A DNA stretch of 64,000 nucleotides from Apostichopus japonicus. Its lineage: Eukaryota > Echinodermata > Holothuroidea > Aspidochirotida > Stichopodidae. The stretch lies in assembly GCF_037975245.1 (NCBI RefSeq), contig NC_092580.1:32072001-32136000 (forward strand). The letters are read 5' to 3'. Below the pieces are notes generated by a model. That model saw nothing but the letters and a program-made list of their open reading frames with translations. It was not told the origin of the DNA and searched no databases. This document shows, piece by piece, positions 19,994-32,202 of the stretch. Positions within the stretch are counted from its first letter, which is position 1, and each line of letters starts with the position of its first letter. Made by a program: the position numbers and the translations under genes.

Positions 19994-22055
19994 AAGCCAT
20001 GCCAAGAATTCCAACAAAAGTATGAAGAATGGATAGCCCTGTTGTCAGCAATATAATGCCATTTATGGTGGCTTGATCCACTGACCAGAGATAAATGATA
20101 TTTGAAAAGTGAAGACATGGTTTTGTTACACATGTATTTTTATTGTTGAATGTTTTGTGTTTTTGTTGTTTTCTGGGATTGAAATGAAACATAAAATTAG
20201 AAGTTATTGTGCATTATTTTCTTATTAAGTATCTGGTGATAGGAATTCACCGTTTTTTTCTGATGTTGAAAATCAAATGGTTTAAACTCTTGCTGTAATT
20301 TTTTTTCCTTTCATCGATTTTCATGGGAACAAGTCCTAGCATGTTTTACAAGCCTGAAGATATCATCATAGTTTAGATCAACCTGTTTTCTGTCTCCTGG
20401 CTCAACCAAGATTTGCACTGCTTTAACTAATGCATATCTGACATAACAATTCTAGTGTTGGAAAGAGGCATTGCATACACTTGTAGGAGTTACATAAGTA
20501 TAATGAAAGAAGTGGACATTGTTAAGTAAGATATTCTGATGGAATAGTTGTTACCCTGGCCTGTATAAAACTAAAGAAACAAAGAAATGAAAGAAAGAAC
20601 ACCAGGTAATTCAGCCTTCACATTCACTTATCTCACTAGTCTCACACACTTCCTGTAGTCATTTTGGCAAACAGTCAGTGTATGCTTTCATGGCAACAAG
20701 GATACTAATTTAAATTTTAACATTTGAATTTGAATTATGTACATAGAACTATATGGAATGCTATGGTTGATTTGCCCACAGCTGGTAATAGTTCAGTTAA
20801 TCCTTATATTCGCCTCTTCACCCAGGCACATCCTTTGATGGGGTTTTTATATGATAAGAGTGTACCCTGCTATGTTGGTTCACTTGCATTACAATGTTCA
20901 GTGACACTTGTCAAGTCTGATAATGTGATACATATATATGTGTTAGGTTAAAACAGCATTAAGTTAAGTAATGACAAAACAGGTCGGTGTAATTTTATCA
21001 ATTTTTATCTGCATGGGTGCAATAAACATGAGCAGGATAAAGTACTTTGCCATTGATTAAATGAACTATTTCAACAAGTTTTTTTTTTATTGTGTCTTGT
21101 CTTGTCAAAATTATCTCTTGTTTGGGAGTTCAGATCGGATTCATCATCTCTTGTAATCTGAATTTCTTTAATACTACAACATTCCAACTTTGTATCAAGT
21201 TTCAAACAAAATAATTAAAGAGAAAAACAAGGAAAAATGGGATTAATTTTAGGGGAAAACATCTGCCAGGAATACATCAGGAATGTGCTTGATCAGTATT
21301 TTCAAGTACATTCGGCACCTTGGTGCACTGGAAAGAGATTGTTAATTGCACAAGAAAATTTGGTGTGACCTTTCAAAATGTCATACGTCATGAGTATATA
21401 TCCATCCATGCAAGTTATAAACGAAAAATTTATATATGAAGAAAAAAGAAGGAATATAAAAGAAGAAAGAAAGGCACTAATTAGGGTTTAATTAAGCCAC
21501 TGTAAAATATAGATTTCCCACTGCTATATGCATCATCTCTTTGGGTAAAACAAAGTCTGTTTACCAAATTCTGCTTCTATATTGTAGAAGTTTTGTCTTT
21601 TGCATAGTCGCTTTTACTGTTACTGTGTATAGCAGCACTTGGCTTTTTGTACTACATCTATATATGCCATAGACAGTCTTTATGATATGTTTCCACCTTC
21701 ATGTAACCAGATTTTAATCCTAGCTTTATGATAGTGATCTTAAATTAAGATATCTGTCTGTACATATAGCAGTGCTTGTAAACTGGTCAACCAGATTTGA
21801 ATCCTGGCTGTCTGCTAGTGATCTTCACCTAGCAGATCCGTCTCGTTCTTAATTCATTGATGATTTATTGTACATGTTTATGGATAGTTGAAAGGTATAT
21901 TAGTTGTGACTATTTAATGGTGTCCTCTACCAGTATCATCATGACAGCTGGATAGTGCATCAGATATAAATCAAGTGGTATTAAAATACAATATCATAGG
22001 TATTTATACAATAGCATAGGTACTAATACAATACCATAGGTATTAATAGAGTTCA
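19994..22055. other. AT-rich intergenic DNA
   Basis: No exon with supportive splice borders was found. A minus-strand 92-codon frame at 19914-20192 overlaps the SINE and is not considered a gene. Around 21980-22050 the phrase ataccataggtattaata recurs several times as a short degenerate repeat. Confidence 0.5.
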
Positions 22056-22145
22056 CTCTTGGCAAGGTAGAGTGGGATTGCTGAGGTTGTGAGGAGACAG
22101 GTAAGCTCACTTTGTAAATATCCAAAACCAGTTTAGCTTTGAGAT
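22056..22145 (+). mobile_element. Isolated DIRS right end
   Basis: It contains ggtagagtgggattgctgag, gttgtgaggagacaggtaag and gtaaatatccaaaaccagt, in the same order as the right repeat of the complete copy (16590-16662). No left end or coding sequence is adjacent. Confidence 0.75.
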
Positions 22146-23178
22146 TTGTAAAAAGTTCACTTATTGAAGCAAAGAGGAAATGAAACAGATTTTATCAGTT
22201 GGTTCAGGCTTGTTGTAGTTACAATCTCCATAAATACAGCACACAGCAATTAGTTTCAGTTTTTATATGCCATCATCCACTGCAATATTTTCAGCGATAT
22301 AACGATAGTTTCATATTCCATCAGCCACTGCAATATTTTTACATTCAGTGGGAGTGCAGTTATTGTTATTCTCTAATTTGCAGTTAATGTAGCCCAGTCT
22401 CTCAGAGATTATCATTTTTTTGGTACTTTTCGAGTTCATCAATGGATGCAGTTTTGCCCTTATTGTTGTAGCAAAATCGATGTAATTATTGTTTAAGACC
22501 TCAAAAATTTGTGCAGCTGCTTTCCAGTGGACTGACCCTTGTACATCACTTATAATTAACCAATCACAACCTCACTTTAACAAAAGTATTTATCATTGCA
22601 TATGGTTCTACAACAGCTGGATGTATCTGGCCCAAAAATAATTAATAAATAAATGATAAAAAAACCTATTGGTGTTACTCAGCTTGGTATGTGTACCAAG
22701 TTTTCCATGAAGGATCTTCAAAGATTTGCAAGTGCCATGAGAGTTCCACTCTCGGTCACAAGTTACATTTACTGAACATTACAATAACTGTTTAAGAGGA
22801 AGAAAGTTAAGAAGGAACAATATTTGTGATAATGATAAAAAGAGGAATATACTGTGGACGCTAATATCATGGTGAAATTAATTCATTCACCCCATCCCAG
22901 AAAAGTTTTCAAGCATTTGTGTTGCAACTGTGGAAAAGAGCGTACTGCAAAACGGTATTCTTGATCAGAAAATTCTCGGGTATTTTTCTCCTTTAAAGGA
23001 GAATTAATAAAACCAGGCAAAATATACCGGGAAAAAAAAACTTTGGGCTCATTGCTCTCTTTGTTTTATTAAAGTCAAAGTAAAATGTCATTTGATATAC
23101 TGCATGGTTTATAACCTTTTTATAATGTAGCAATAAAATGTTATTGATATGTTGTAATTTCATTTTATAAGTGCTATG

Positions 23179-23187
<9 letters not shown>
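22146..23187. other. AT-rich intergenic DNA
   Basis: Nothing recognised. A short duplicated phrase (catcatccactgcaatattt, catcagccactgcaatattt) occurs at about 22268-22340. Confidence 0.5.
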
Positions 23188-23261
<74 letters not shown>

Positions 23262-23300
23262 TATATAAATATATATGTATTTATATATATATTAATATAT
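23188..23300. repeat. (AT)n microsatellite
   Basis: A nearly pure AT dinucleotide tract degrades into aaatatat interruptions at its right side. It directly abuts a Penelope-like 3' terminal segment, as does the tract at 46960-47041. Confidence 0.95.
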
Positions 23301-23304
23301 ATTA

Positions 23305-23435
23305 ATATTAGAGAAAACCAGAGAATAAGATATGACTCATAATTGACAAATAAGGAGTAAAATTTTAGAAAATATATTGGAATTTTCGGTCCCCCTAGGA
23401 CCTACTTCAGCAATACTTGGCAGTCAAATGAAAAG
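23305..23435 (-). mobile_element. Penelope-like element 3' terminal segment with decayed hammerhead motif
   Basis: About 130 bp (gagaaaaccagagaataaga, ttgacaaataaggagtaaa, atattggaattttcggtccc, agcaatacttggcagtc) match 47085-47205, where upstream minus-strand sequence encodes a GIY-YIG C-terminus. On the minus strand 23394-23410 reads CTGAAGT, a GGTCC/GGACC hairpin, then GAAA, so the invariant A of CUGANGA is replaced. It probably arose from the same element family; no coding part remains here. Confidence 0.65.
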
Positions 23436-25378
23436 TGAAAATATGTAAATATATAATGTATACATATATGTATGAAAGTACATTGATATTTGATGAGGCT
23501 GATAGTGTGTTTTGACAAGGAACTGCAGGCATACATATATAGTTTAAACATTGTCCAATTAGAATGAGACATATGTCTATACTTGAAGCAGCTAGCTGTA
23601 ATGTACTTGAACCATTATAGCTACGTCCTACATTGTCTTCTCTGCTTGTACACTCTCACGTATGAACTCAATGAAATTCTCATATATTAGCTGTTCTCTT
23701 GTATTCAAACGACAGTTCTTTTCAAGATAATTCAAATCTTGAAGGAGACATACATATGTATATTTAAATGTATAATCAATTTTTTTTCATTCTCTATACT
23801 TATCGGGGGTGGGTCGACCCGAAAGCATGAATTGCAGAATTCTTAGGGATTGATGTATTCACATTTGCATATATTTTGTATTCATGATGGTCTGATTTAT
23901 TTCTTGTGAATAATTTATGAGAAAGCGCAGAAACAACGAACATGCATGCACAGTTGACTCAGATTCGACTGCATAATACATTTCATATGTAACGTCCTGT
24001 CGAACTTAATATACCTTTTACTATATGATGATGTGTAGACCAGCAATAATATTACCCACATAAATATAACATGACTATTATTCAATACATCAATGACCCA
24101 AAAAGGTTGTATGGAAATATGCCTTTTGTCCTTGCCATTATGCTTAAATGCATACTACCTGTAGGGAATTATATGTGACATGTAATACATACAGTAGCAG
24201 GCTGCCATGCAAAAATTAACACACTAGATACACATATGCACATGTTCAGTTTTGTTCCAGACAGAATTATCCTCAGTTCTGTAGGATATCTGCAAACTTC
24301 AAAAACATGCTTAATGTTTCTCAAAGTGTCTTCAATATCAATATATCTATATGATATATTTGGTAAGGTAGCGACAAATTTTCAGGGTATTTCAGTTATC
24401 TGATGATGACAATCATGGCAGAAGTAATGAATCAGGTTTCCAGTCTGTGACACTGTCATTGTCCAGCAATAATGTTTAATTAAGAGCAATCATTAACAAT
24501 TTTAAGATTGCTTCATTAAGGATATCAAAATATTGGTTACCTAATACATGAGATGACTTTAAAATTTACTACTTCACTTCTCTCTTCACATACCACCAGA
24601 GTCATAATCAACTAGATAATTGCAGATGCAATTTCGAAGCAAGCAAGTATGGGCTGTGACCCAGTAGTGGGTTATAGACGGCGCAGTTCTAAAACGTTGC
24701 CAATTTTTGTCGGTCAGATTAGAGTTTTAAGTGATCGAACAGCACAAGCAGCACTGGAGGCACATAAGAATCGTAAATTAGCACCTGAAACCAGGAAGTT
24801 TTGGAAAATTATATTGATAATTAACAGATAAGTACTACATATACTCACTCAAGTGACTTCAGTCAACATTTATTTGCACTTTCCCTGGTAACAATTGTCC
24901 TTTCCCTGGTAACATTGTCCCTTTCTTGGTAACATTTTAGCACCATTCTCCCCCTCTCCCTCCACTTCCCTCCCCTCTCCCCTCCTCTCCCCCTGCCCCT
25001 CCCCAACCGAGATAACACACTGGCAGGTAATTGTATTTCTCTGAATCAAACTTGGTAGAGCTTCCTTGGCTGTAGATCAATGGTTGAATTTTAATAATAA
25101 ATTAATAAACACTTGTGGCTCTCTTCTGCAGACCAAAACTGAGGCAGAAGAATCTTTCCAGTGTAGTATAACAAGAAGCACAACCTCTTGTGAGTATATT
25201 TCTTTGTTTCTCAAACGGGCTTAAAGGGATGTACAATTATGTTTTCTATAAAATTTGCCTCTAATCTAGGCTCGGACCTTGCAGCTTGTAATGTACTCAT
25301 TCACCTCTCAAAGCAGATCATGATGAATCATTCTAAGAATGCAACCTTCATCGACCCACGCTAATAGACCTCGATCGT
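23436..25378. other. AT-rich intergenic DNA
   Basis: It contains a 60-codon open frame (24649-24831) with no recognisable domain, a repeated ccctggtaaca phrase (24883-24935) and a C/T-rich run (24950-25005). No gene could be supported. Confidence 0.5.
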
Positions 25379-25747
25379 CAGTGGCGGAGCTAGGGGATTG
25401 GTCAGGGGGGGTGAGATTGGTCAGTAGGGGCACTTTCGACACTATCAAAGTGGAGCGCCACCACAGGTTGGCGCGGAGCGTACGGAAAAATTTTGAGTAA
25501 AGAAACTCCCTAGATCGCCGGAAATGACCCTTTCTGGGCCTTGCTAATTTGCAGATAAACGAAAAATAAATAGCTGTTCTAGAGCATTTTGTCAGAAAAT
25601 TACACCAACAAAATGTGACAAATGTCAATAGGTAGATGAGAGCTCAATAAAAAATCAATAATCGCGAATAAGTAAAAAGAGATAAAAAGCTGAGTCCGTC
25701 AGGGGGGGCATCCGCCCCCCCCTGACTGTATGGACGCTCTGCCACTG
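25379..25747. mobile_element. hAT-type non-autonomous element
   Basis: The ends are imperfect inverted repeats (cagtggcggagctagg and ggacgctctgccactg). CAGTGGC termini are common in hAT elements. The flanking octamers tcgatcgt (25371-25378) and tcaaccgt (25748-25755) match at 6 of 8 positions, consistent with an aged 8-bp duplication. A G-rich segment near the left end and a C-rich one near the right end are partly complementary. No transposase frame is present. Confidence 0.75.
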
Positions 25748-25755
25748 TCAACCGT

Positions 25756-26890
25756 CATGATTACACAGTCACAGTCTAGATGCAAGGGTGCCCCAAAGTG
25801 CCATTGTTGATCCACTTTGTAGCATCTAATTTGTCCAATCATCCTATGTCTGCTTGAAGACAAACACGGATAGGGTCTCGAATAAGCAACTCTAAGGCTT
25901 CCTGATCCTTGGGTCACTAAACTTAACTACTGTCAGATATCTGGCAGGATCAAATTCACAATTATTTACCTATTCATCGGGGAGAAACATTGGTCAGTGC
26001 ATTAAGGGCCCGAGAGAAACCATAATTTTACTAAATCAGATTGAGAGATGTGCTGGTTAGGCCGGTAGGGGGGAGTTCATGCCTATTAACCGGCCTGCAC
26101 AGCAGATTTAACTTTACAAATCTATGAACTCCACCTAGTTTACAAAATCGGTGAAAATTTTTTGACCTGTGCCCTCTCTTGTGGGTTCACCACCCTCTGG
26201 CTCTATCTAATTCTGAATTTAAAGTCACTACTCTCGTAATCCCACTTGGGAAATTGTTCATAAATTTTTTCTAAGTCTTTTAAGGTTTTTTTCAAATCCT
26301 GCCATACGGAAACTTAACTTATTAATACTACTGTAGCATGCGTTTGATAGCAATGGCAAGTACAACATTTGAAAATCCGCCCTTTAGTAAGACTGCCGTT
26401 CATTTTTCCCCACTGCCCACTTCTTCACCTTTCAAGGTTATTAGTCTGGAAAGTTAGCCTGTGTGTTATGTAATCAATTCGCCAAGCCTAGCAGAGGAAA
26501 TGAACGTGGAAAAGTCACTTGCACAGCTCAAATTTTCTGCGATTTATCTTGTGAGCCTATTAAAATGCCCCGAGGCAGGTAGGCTGTTATGATTTTTTAA
26601 AGGGCGCATTTTCAACTGAGTATTTGTAGTGCGGATATGATACATGATCATGTGAGGACTTTTAGTTCCAGAGCTATCCAACACAAGAGTAAACATATAC
26701 TTTGTACATTGTTCATGATACAGACATTGTCACACAGGGAAACCTGTGCTTTTGACAAATGATTCTGTTTTTGGTGCATCAAGGCTTCAGATGACCATCA
26801 ACCAATAACGATCACCAAAATGTTAGATAGCGACTGAAAACGACGGATGCAATTGCAAAGAAAATTTGTGAAGTTTTTACATTCGGAATG
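25756..26890. other. Intergenic DNA, nothing recognised
   Basis: No exon, RNA or transposon terminus was supported. Confidence 0.45.
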
Positions 26891-27045
26891 GTAGATTCCA
26901 AAGGAAGAAGAGGTGGGGGTTGCCCATAAAGTGAGGGCGCAGTGCTAAAATGTTCCAGTAGTGTGGTACAGGTAGAGATAGGAAAGTGCATAATCGTTAA
27001 CTGGGGGACAGGTAAGTATTGTCACTCGCAAATCCTGTAAATAGA
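26891..27045 (+). mobile_element. Isolated, diverged DIRS right end
   Basis: Ordered matches to the DIRS right repeat: gtgagggcgcagtgctaaaa, gtgcataatcgtt, gggggacaggtaagt and gtcactcgcaaat. The upstream ggtagattcc with a G-rich run fits the noncoding segment before the repeat. No coding region or left end is present. Confidence 0.6.
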
Positions 27046-27165
27046 GTTTCTCTATTATGTATCATTATAGTTTAACAAATGATATAATATCCTCATGATT
27101 TGGGAATCCCTGGTCCATATCAAGCTCTGCTCTCAGGGAATTATGACAAATTTTCTTCTGTTGCT

Positions 27166-27286
27166 TTTGAACCGTCTTGATAGCATAACTTTTCTCGTGT
27201 GGCCGGTATTTGTCCTCCATGCCATCTGTGAGCTTTCATTTAGCACTGCCCTTTAGCTATATTAAACCGTGGACAGATGATCCATC
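27166..27286. repeat. Direct repeat unit, copy 1
   Basis: About 121 bp including tttgaaccgtcttgatagc, ctgccctttagctatattaa and accgtggacagatgatccat. The same unit recurs at 27760-27884 in the same orientation. No tRNA head or transposon terminus is visible, so the family is unidentified. Confidence 0.85.
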
Positions 27287-27759
27287 AAAAATGAGAAGCC
27301 TCTTCTTGACCTTGGGCCTTTGAGGGCTGTATCCCCTCAACCCTTTCCTTGACTAGCAAGGTGAAAATACATGCACATGCCACATAAATAGTTGCACTGA
27401 GGCAATATCAAAGTTGTATCAACTTGTTCCTTTTTGTTTTCAGTTTTCTTAATTGAATTAAGGTTAAGCCCTATTTCTTGCCTTTATACTTCTGAGCCTT
27501 CTCCTGCTGAAGTGTGAAAACAAAATGTATTATCAACATAAAGTAAAGAGTTTCCTAAGCCAGTCATTTAATCATTGAACTGGTCTTTACACCATTAATC
27601 ATGTTTGCCCTACACAATGTTCTCATGTCAAAGTAGCTTCTCTTCCACGATAGTCTATGGCCATTGAACTGAAGAGAATTAAGAAACAGAGGCTAAAGTT
27701 TTTTTTTTTTTTTTTTTCTCATTTCCTAAAATCTTTCTGCTGAGCTTATCCTTTCCGTA

Positions 27760-27884
27760 TTTGAACCGTCTTGATAGCGTTTAACTTTTCTTGTGTGTCC
27801 GATATATTTGTCCTCCGTGCCATCGGTGAGCTTTCATTTAACACTGCCCTTTAGCTATATTAAACCGTGGACAGATGATCCATC
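27760..27884. repeat. Direct repeat unit, copy 2
   Basis: Second copy of the unit at 27166-27286, about 594 bp downstream, differing by small indels and substitutions. A poly-T tract lies just upstream (about 27699-27718). Confidence 0.85.
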
Positions 27885-28760
27885 TTGCGTCTTGGCTTGT
27901 TTCTGACGACTTTTCGTTCTCTTCCTCGTCTTTCAGTATGTGTGGGGGTTTAATGGATGCACACATCATTAATTAAACACAAGGCTGTATGTGATTGCTA
28001 AGCAACAGTCGACCCTATTTCTCTTCTGTCAAAAGAGTTGAAAAGGAAGAGACAAGAAAGAGACGTTTGAAAGAATTAGAAACATTGTAGAGTAAAAATA
28101 GTGTCAAAAACAAAAACCCATTTAATACACGAAACATGCCGCAGCACGCAATATGAATACTCGATATAACCAGCATATTAAATCTTATTGGCTTTTGATG
28201 AGTTTCTATGTATCCATATACAGTATTATGTTTGCAAACTGTTCTGCTGCCGGGAGGATCCTTTTATTTGAGAGATTGTATTGTTAAAGGAATAGAACTA
28301 TTTTACAGCATCGAGTAGATAGAAATTACAATCATAATGAAGAAAATAAATGTAGGCACAAATTTTTGGAATGGTAGCAGAAAAGACTGAACGTTTACTG
28401 AAATGGAAATGCAGGTGGATAGGTGCAATTTCTCATCACAACGAGGTAACAATCTCCCCATATACAGTATGTGTATGAGAAGCTTTCATGAGAACACAGT
28501 AGTTGAGAGAAATAATTTATAAAAATATCAAGTGACATTTGAAACAAAGTGGTCGCAAACATTTTTAAACGGACATCGCACACAGTAGTAAAGCCTTTAC
28601 ATTGTCATCTAACATTGGTTCAAATTCCAATATATATTATTTTGTTTCAGTGACCATAAATCTGTAGATGTGTTAAGAATTATGCGTGCCAAGTAGCAGG
28701 GCAATTTGATGCAAAACCTAAGTAAAATTTCAGATCAATGCAATTGCAACTCCAATAATG
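27885..28760. other. AT-rich intergenic DNA
   Basis: Nothing recognised. Confidence 0.45.
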
Positions 28761-29001
28761 CATGTATGTATTTACTTTAGATCCTCCTGCAAGCAGGAAC
28801 TCGTGAAGAAGCCATCATTTGCTTATCAAAGCCGCATGGTGACAGAAGTCAGTCTCTTAGATTCATATTTAACGTCCATGATTATGAATTGTCAATTGTC
28901 AACAACTCTGTAACTGGACGACATACATTAATCTTGGAGTGACTCAAACTCGGGACCTTATGATTGAAAGGCACAGGCGTTAACCACTGAGCTAACACTC
29001 C
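28761..29001 (-). mobile_element. tRNA-derived SINE (family 1), complete copy
   Basis: Read on the minus strand it has ggagtgttagctcagtggtt (A box), a B box around gagtttgagtc, the ttgacaattcataatc block, and a 3' end with gcttgcaggaggatctaaa and a tacatacat-type tail. It is nearly the full length of the family, about 240 bp. Confidence 0.88.
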
Positions 29002-29510
29002 TCTCCACTCCACCACCATCTAACACTCCACTCCTTATAATGAAGGTATACATGAAGGTTAGGGAAATAATTAAGATTCAATGATTTGTTGCCATTGTTC
29101 TCCTAAGAGCTTATAGTTTATCACATGAATTTTTAATCATGTAAATAAATTATCAAGTGTTCTTGTATTTAGCACTATAATGTTCGCATGTCTTTGAGGC
29201 AATGGTGTTACTCTAAAGTCAGAGATCTACAGCAAAGTTTTGTACTGGTTAGGACTCATATCGGACTGATATGACACAGCGCCCTCTGTTGAATTGCTGG
29301 AGAGCTTCATCGTTCAGTCAAGTATGCGTGTAGCTCCTTGGTCAGTGCTGACCTTAGTAACAGATATTTAGCTTCCTTTTATTGTCTTCCATCAAAACTT
29401 TGCTTGAGGTCGTCTCAGAAGATCAGTATCCATGTAATGGGTATGATTCAGATTTAGATATTTAAGTTTTAGGTATGCTTCAGAGATGTTTGCCTCATGT
29501 CTGACTCTAG
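29002..29510. other. Intergenic DNA next to a tandem array
   Basis: No gene was recognised. The array unit begins to be recognisable at about 29405. Confidence 0.45.
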
Positions 29511-30910
29511 ACTGACTCTAGACTGACTCTATACTGACTCTATACTGACTCCTAACTATGTCTGGTTATTACTGACAATCTGGTTATTACTGATCAGTAT
29601 CCATGATTGACATTTAGATGTTTAAGTTTTAGGTGCGCTACAGAGATGTTTGCCTCATGTCTGCCTCTAGACTGACTCTAGACAGACCCTAGACTGACTC
29701 CTAACTATGTCTGGTTATTACTGACAGTCTGGTTATTACTGATCAGTATCCATGATTGACATTTAGATGTTTAAGTTTTAGGTGCGCTACAGAGATGTTT
29801 GCCTCATGTCTGCCTCTAGACTGACTCTAGACAGACCCTAGACTGACTCCTAACTATGTCTGGTTATTACTGACAGTCTGGTTATTACTGATCAGTATCC
29901 ATGATTGACATTTAGATGTTTAAGTTTTAGGTGCGCTACAGAGATGTTTGCCTCATGTCTGACTCTAGACTGACTCTAGACAGACCCTAGACTGACTCTA
30001 GACTGACTCCTAACTATGTCTGGTTATTACTGACAGTCTGGTTATTACTGATCAGTATCCATGATTGACATTTAGATAATTAAGTTGGGTGCGCTACAGA
30101 GATGTTTGCCTCATATCTGACTCTAGACTGACTCTAGAGTGACTCGAGACAGACGTAAGACTGACTCTATACTGACTCTAGACTGACTCCTAACTATGTC
30201 TGGTTATTACTGACAGTACTGACAGTCTGGTTATTACTGATCAGTATCCATGATTGACATTTAGATTTAATTAAGTTTTAGGTGCGCTACAGAGATGTTT
30301 GCCTCATGTCTGCCTCTAGACTGACTCTAGACTGACTCTAGACAGACGTTAGACTGACTCTAGACTGACTCCTAACTATGTCTGGTTATTACTGACAGCA
30401 CTGACAGTCTGGTTATTACTGATCAGTATCCATGATTGACATTTAGATTTAAATAAGTTTTAGGTGTGCTACAGAGATGTTTGCCTCATGTCTGCCTCTA
30501 GACTGACTCTAGACAGACGTTAGACTGACTCTAGACTGACTCCTAACTATGTCTGGTTATTACTGACAGCACTGACAGTCTGGTTATTACTGATCAGTAT
30601 CCATGATTGACATTTAGATTTAAATAAGGTTTAGGTGTGCTACAGAGATGTTTGCCTCATGTCTGACTCTAGACTGACTCTAGACAGACGTTAGACTGAC
30701 TCTAGACTGACTCCTAACTATGTCTGGTTATTACTGACAGCACTGACAGTCTTGTTATTACTGATCAGTATCCATGATTGACATTTAGATAATTAAGTTT
30801 TAGGTATGCTACAGAGATGTTGCCTCATGTCTGACTCTAGACTGACTCTAGACAGACGTTAGACTGACTCTAGACTGACTCCTAACTATGTCTGGTTATT
30901 ACTGACAGAA
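29511..30910. repeat. Composite tandem array, about nine units of 149-181 bp
   Basis: The landmark taactatgtctggttatta recurs at about 29552, 29701, 29851, 30011, 30191, 30372, 30543, 30714 and 30882. Spacings of 149, 150, 160, 180, 181, 171, 171 and 168 bp vary because each unit carries a different number of about 10-bp gactctagact subrepeats. Longer and shorter unit types are grouped. Confidence 0.95.
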
Positions 30911-32200
30911 AAACTCTTCTCAGAACAATATCAAGGTTGCATGAATTTCTTCAGGTATGAATGTGACTAGACTAATCAATTCTCCAGATGTTAAAGGTAA
31001 TTGTAAATGTAATTGTAGGATGTATGTATGTTAAACTGCCAGTTATAAACCATTTAAAACCTGGAGTTGCTGCATTGCATATCAGACTCAATCACATGGA
31101 AACGATTGGGAGTGTATGTAAAGTGAGTGGGATAATTCTCAGTCAATCAGCTGTGATGAAGATTGATCAAATAGGTATGGAGTTACTATAACCACTGCCT
31201 CTTCAAAGTAATGGTCTGAGTAAGTAGGTCTGAGTAAGTAGGTCGGTTTCATTCGCCATGTCTTTGTGCATAATTGTCCGATTTATCTTAGATTTGCTTA
31301 TCTAAGAATGTTTGAGATATTCCTGTCATATGTAACAGACAACTCACCTGTTTCTACTCTCAATTTAAATTCTTATCAATTCAGTGTGTCTTTGTGGGTT
31401 TTTTTTTTTTGATCTTGCGAGTACATGATGACTTTGACAGATGACTTTATAATGATGCTTATAGACCTCTGAGAGTATCATATATAACCGGCGCTTTACC
31501 AACCTGCACAATGCACACAAGAGTATTTGTTTTAGCATTGTACACCCTTCAGTCTGTAGACAGCATGGTCATATTCATACGAATACACTTTTCCTATTAT
31601 AAGCCCTCATCTAGCGACTCTGTTACAATTAATCTAAACAGCAATTATGTTGTCAACTTTATTTTTCATTTGCTGTTTATTTGCAAGTCTGAAGCTTCTA
31701 AAGATCATCATCATATCTAAAGTTTCTCATGGGAAATGATGAAAAAAATATTGTAAAAGTTCCAAATTTTGTCAACTCCAGCTGAGAGGAATTAGTCATT
31801 CCTGAGAACACTGAAATGACTTAGCTTTCATGTCAGGGTGTGGCACCACAGGGATTGGCCCTGCTGTTTAGAAGATATGTAAAGCATTGTCTACAAATAT
31901 AGGAAACAAAAACATGAAATATATACATAGTCTTTTGTTTAATGAAATTAAGGCTTAAAAAAATCTAGGCCTTGCCATTAAAAGAGCGGAGAAAAGGATA
32001 AAGATTTTCATCTACGAGTTAAACAAATCTTAGTTTGTGAATTTTACAATTTTCCAGCTATGCAAAATCTTTGCAGATCGTACAGTTTCAAAGCCCTGCA
32101 TGGTCATGAAATCGCAATGGTTGGCATTTCACAAAGAATTCAAATCAGTTATTGCTAATTGCCTAATAAAGTACTGTTATGAAATAGTGATACCATCTCT
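30911..32200. other. AT-rich intergenic DNA
   Basis: Nothing recognised beyond a poly-T tract near 31400. Confidence 0.45.
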
Positions 32201-32202
32201 TT

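Noticed and set aside
24649-24831. 60-codon ORF MGCDPVVGYRRRSSK...
   Set aside because: No domain, no convincing donor, and no neighbouring compatible exon.
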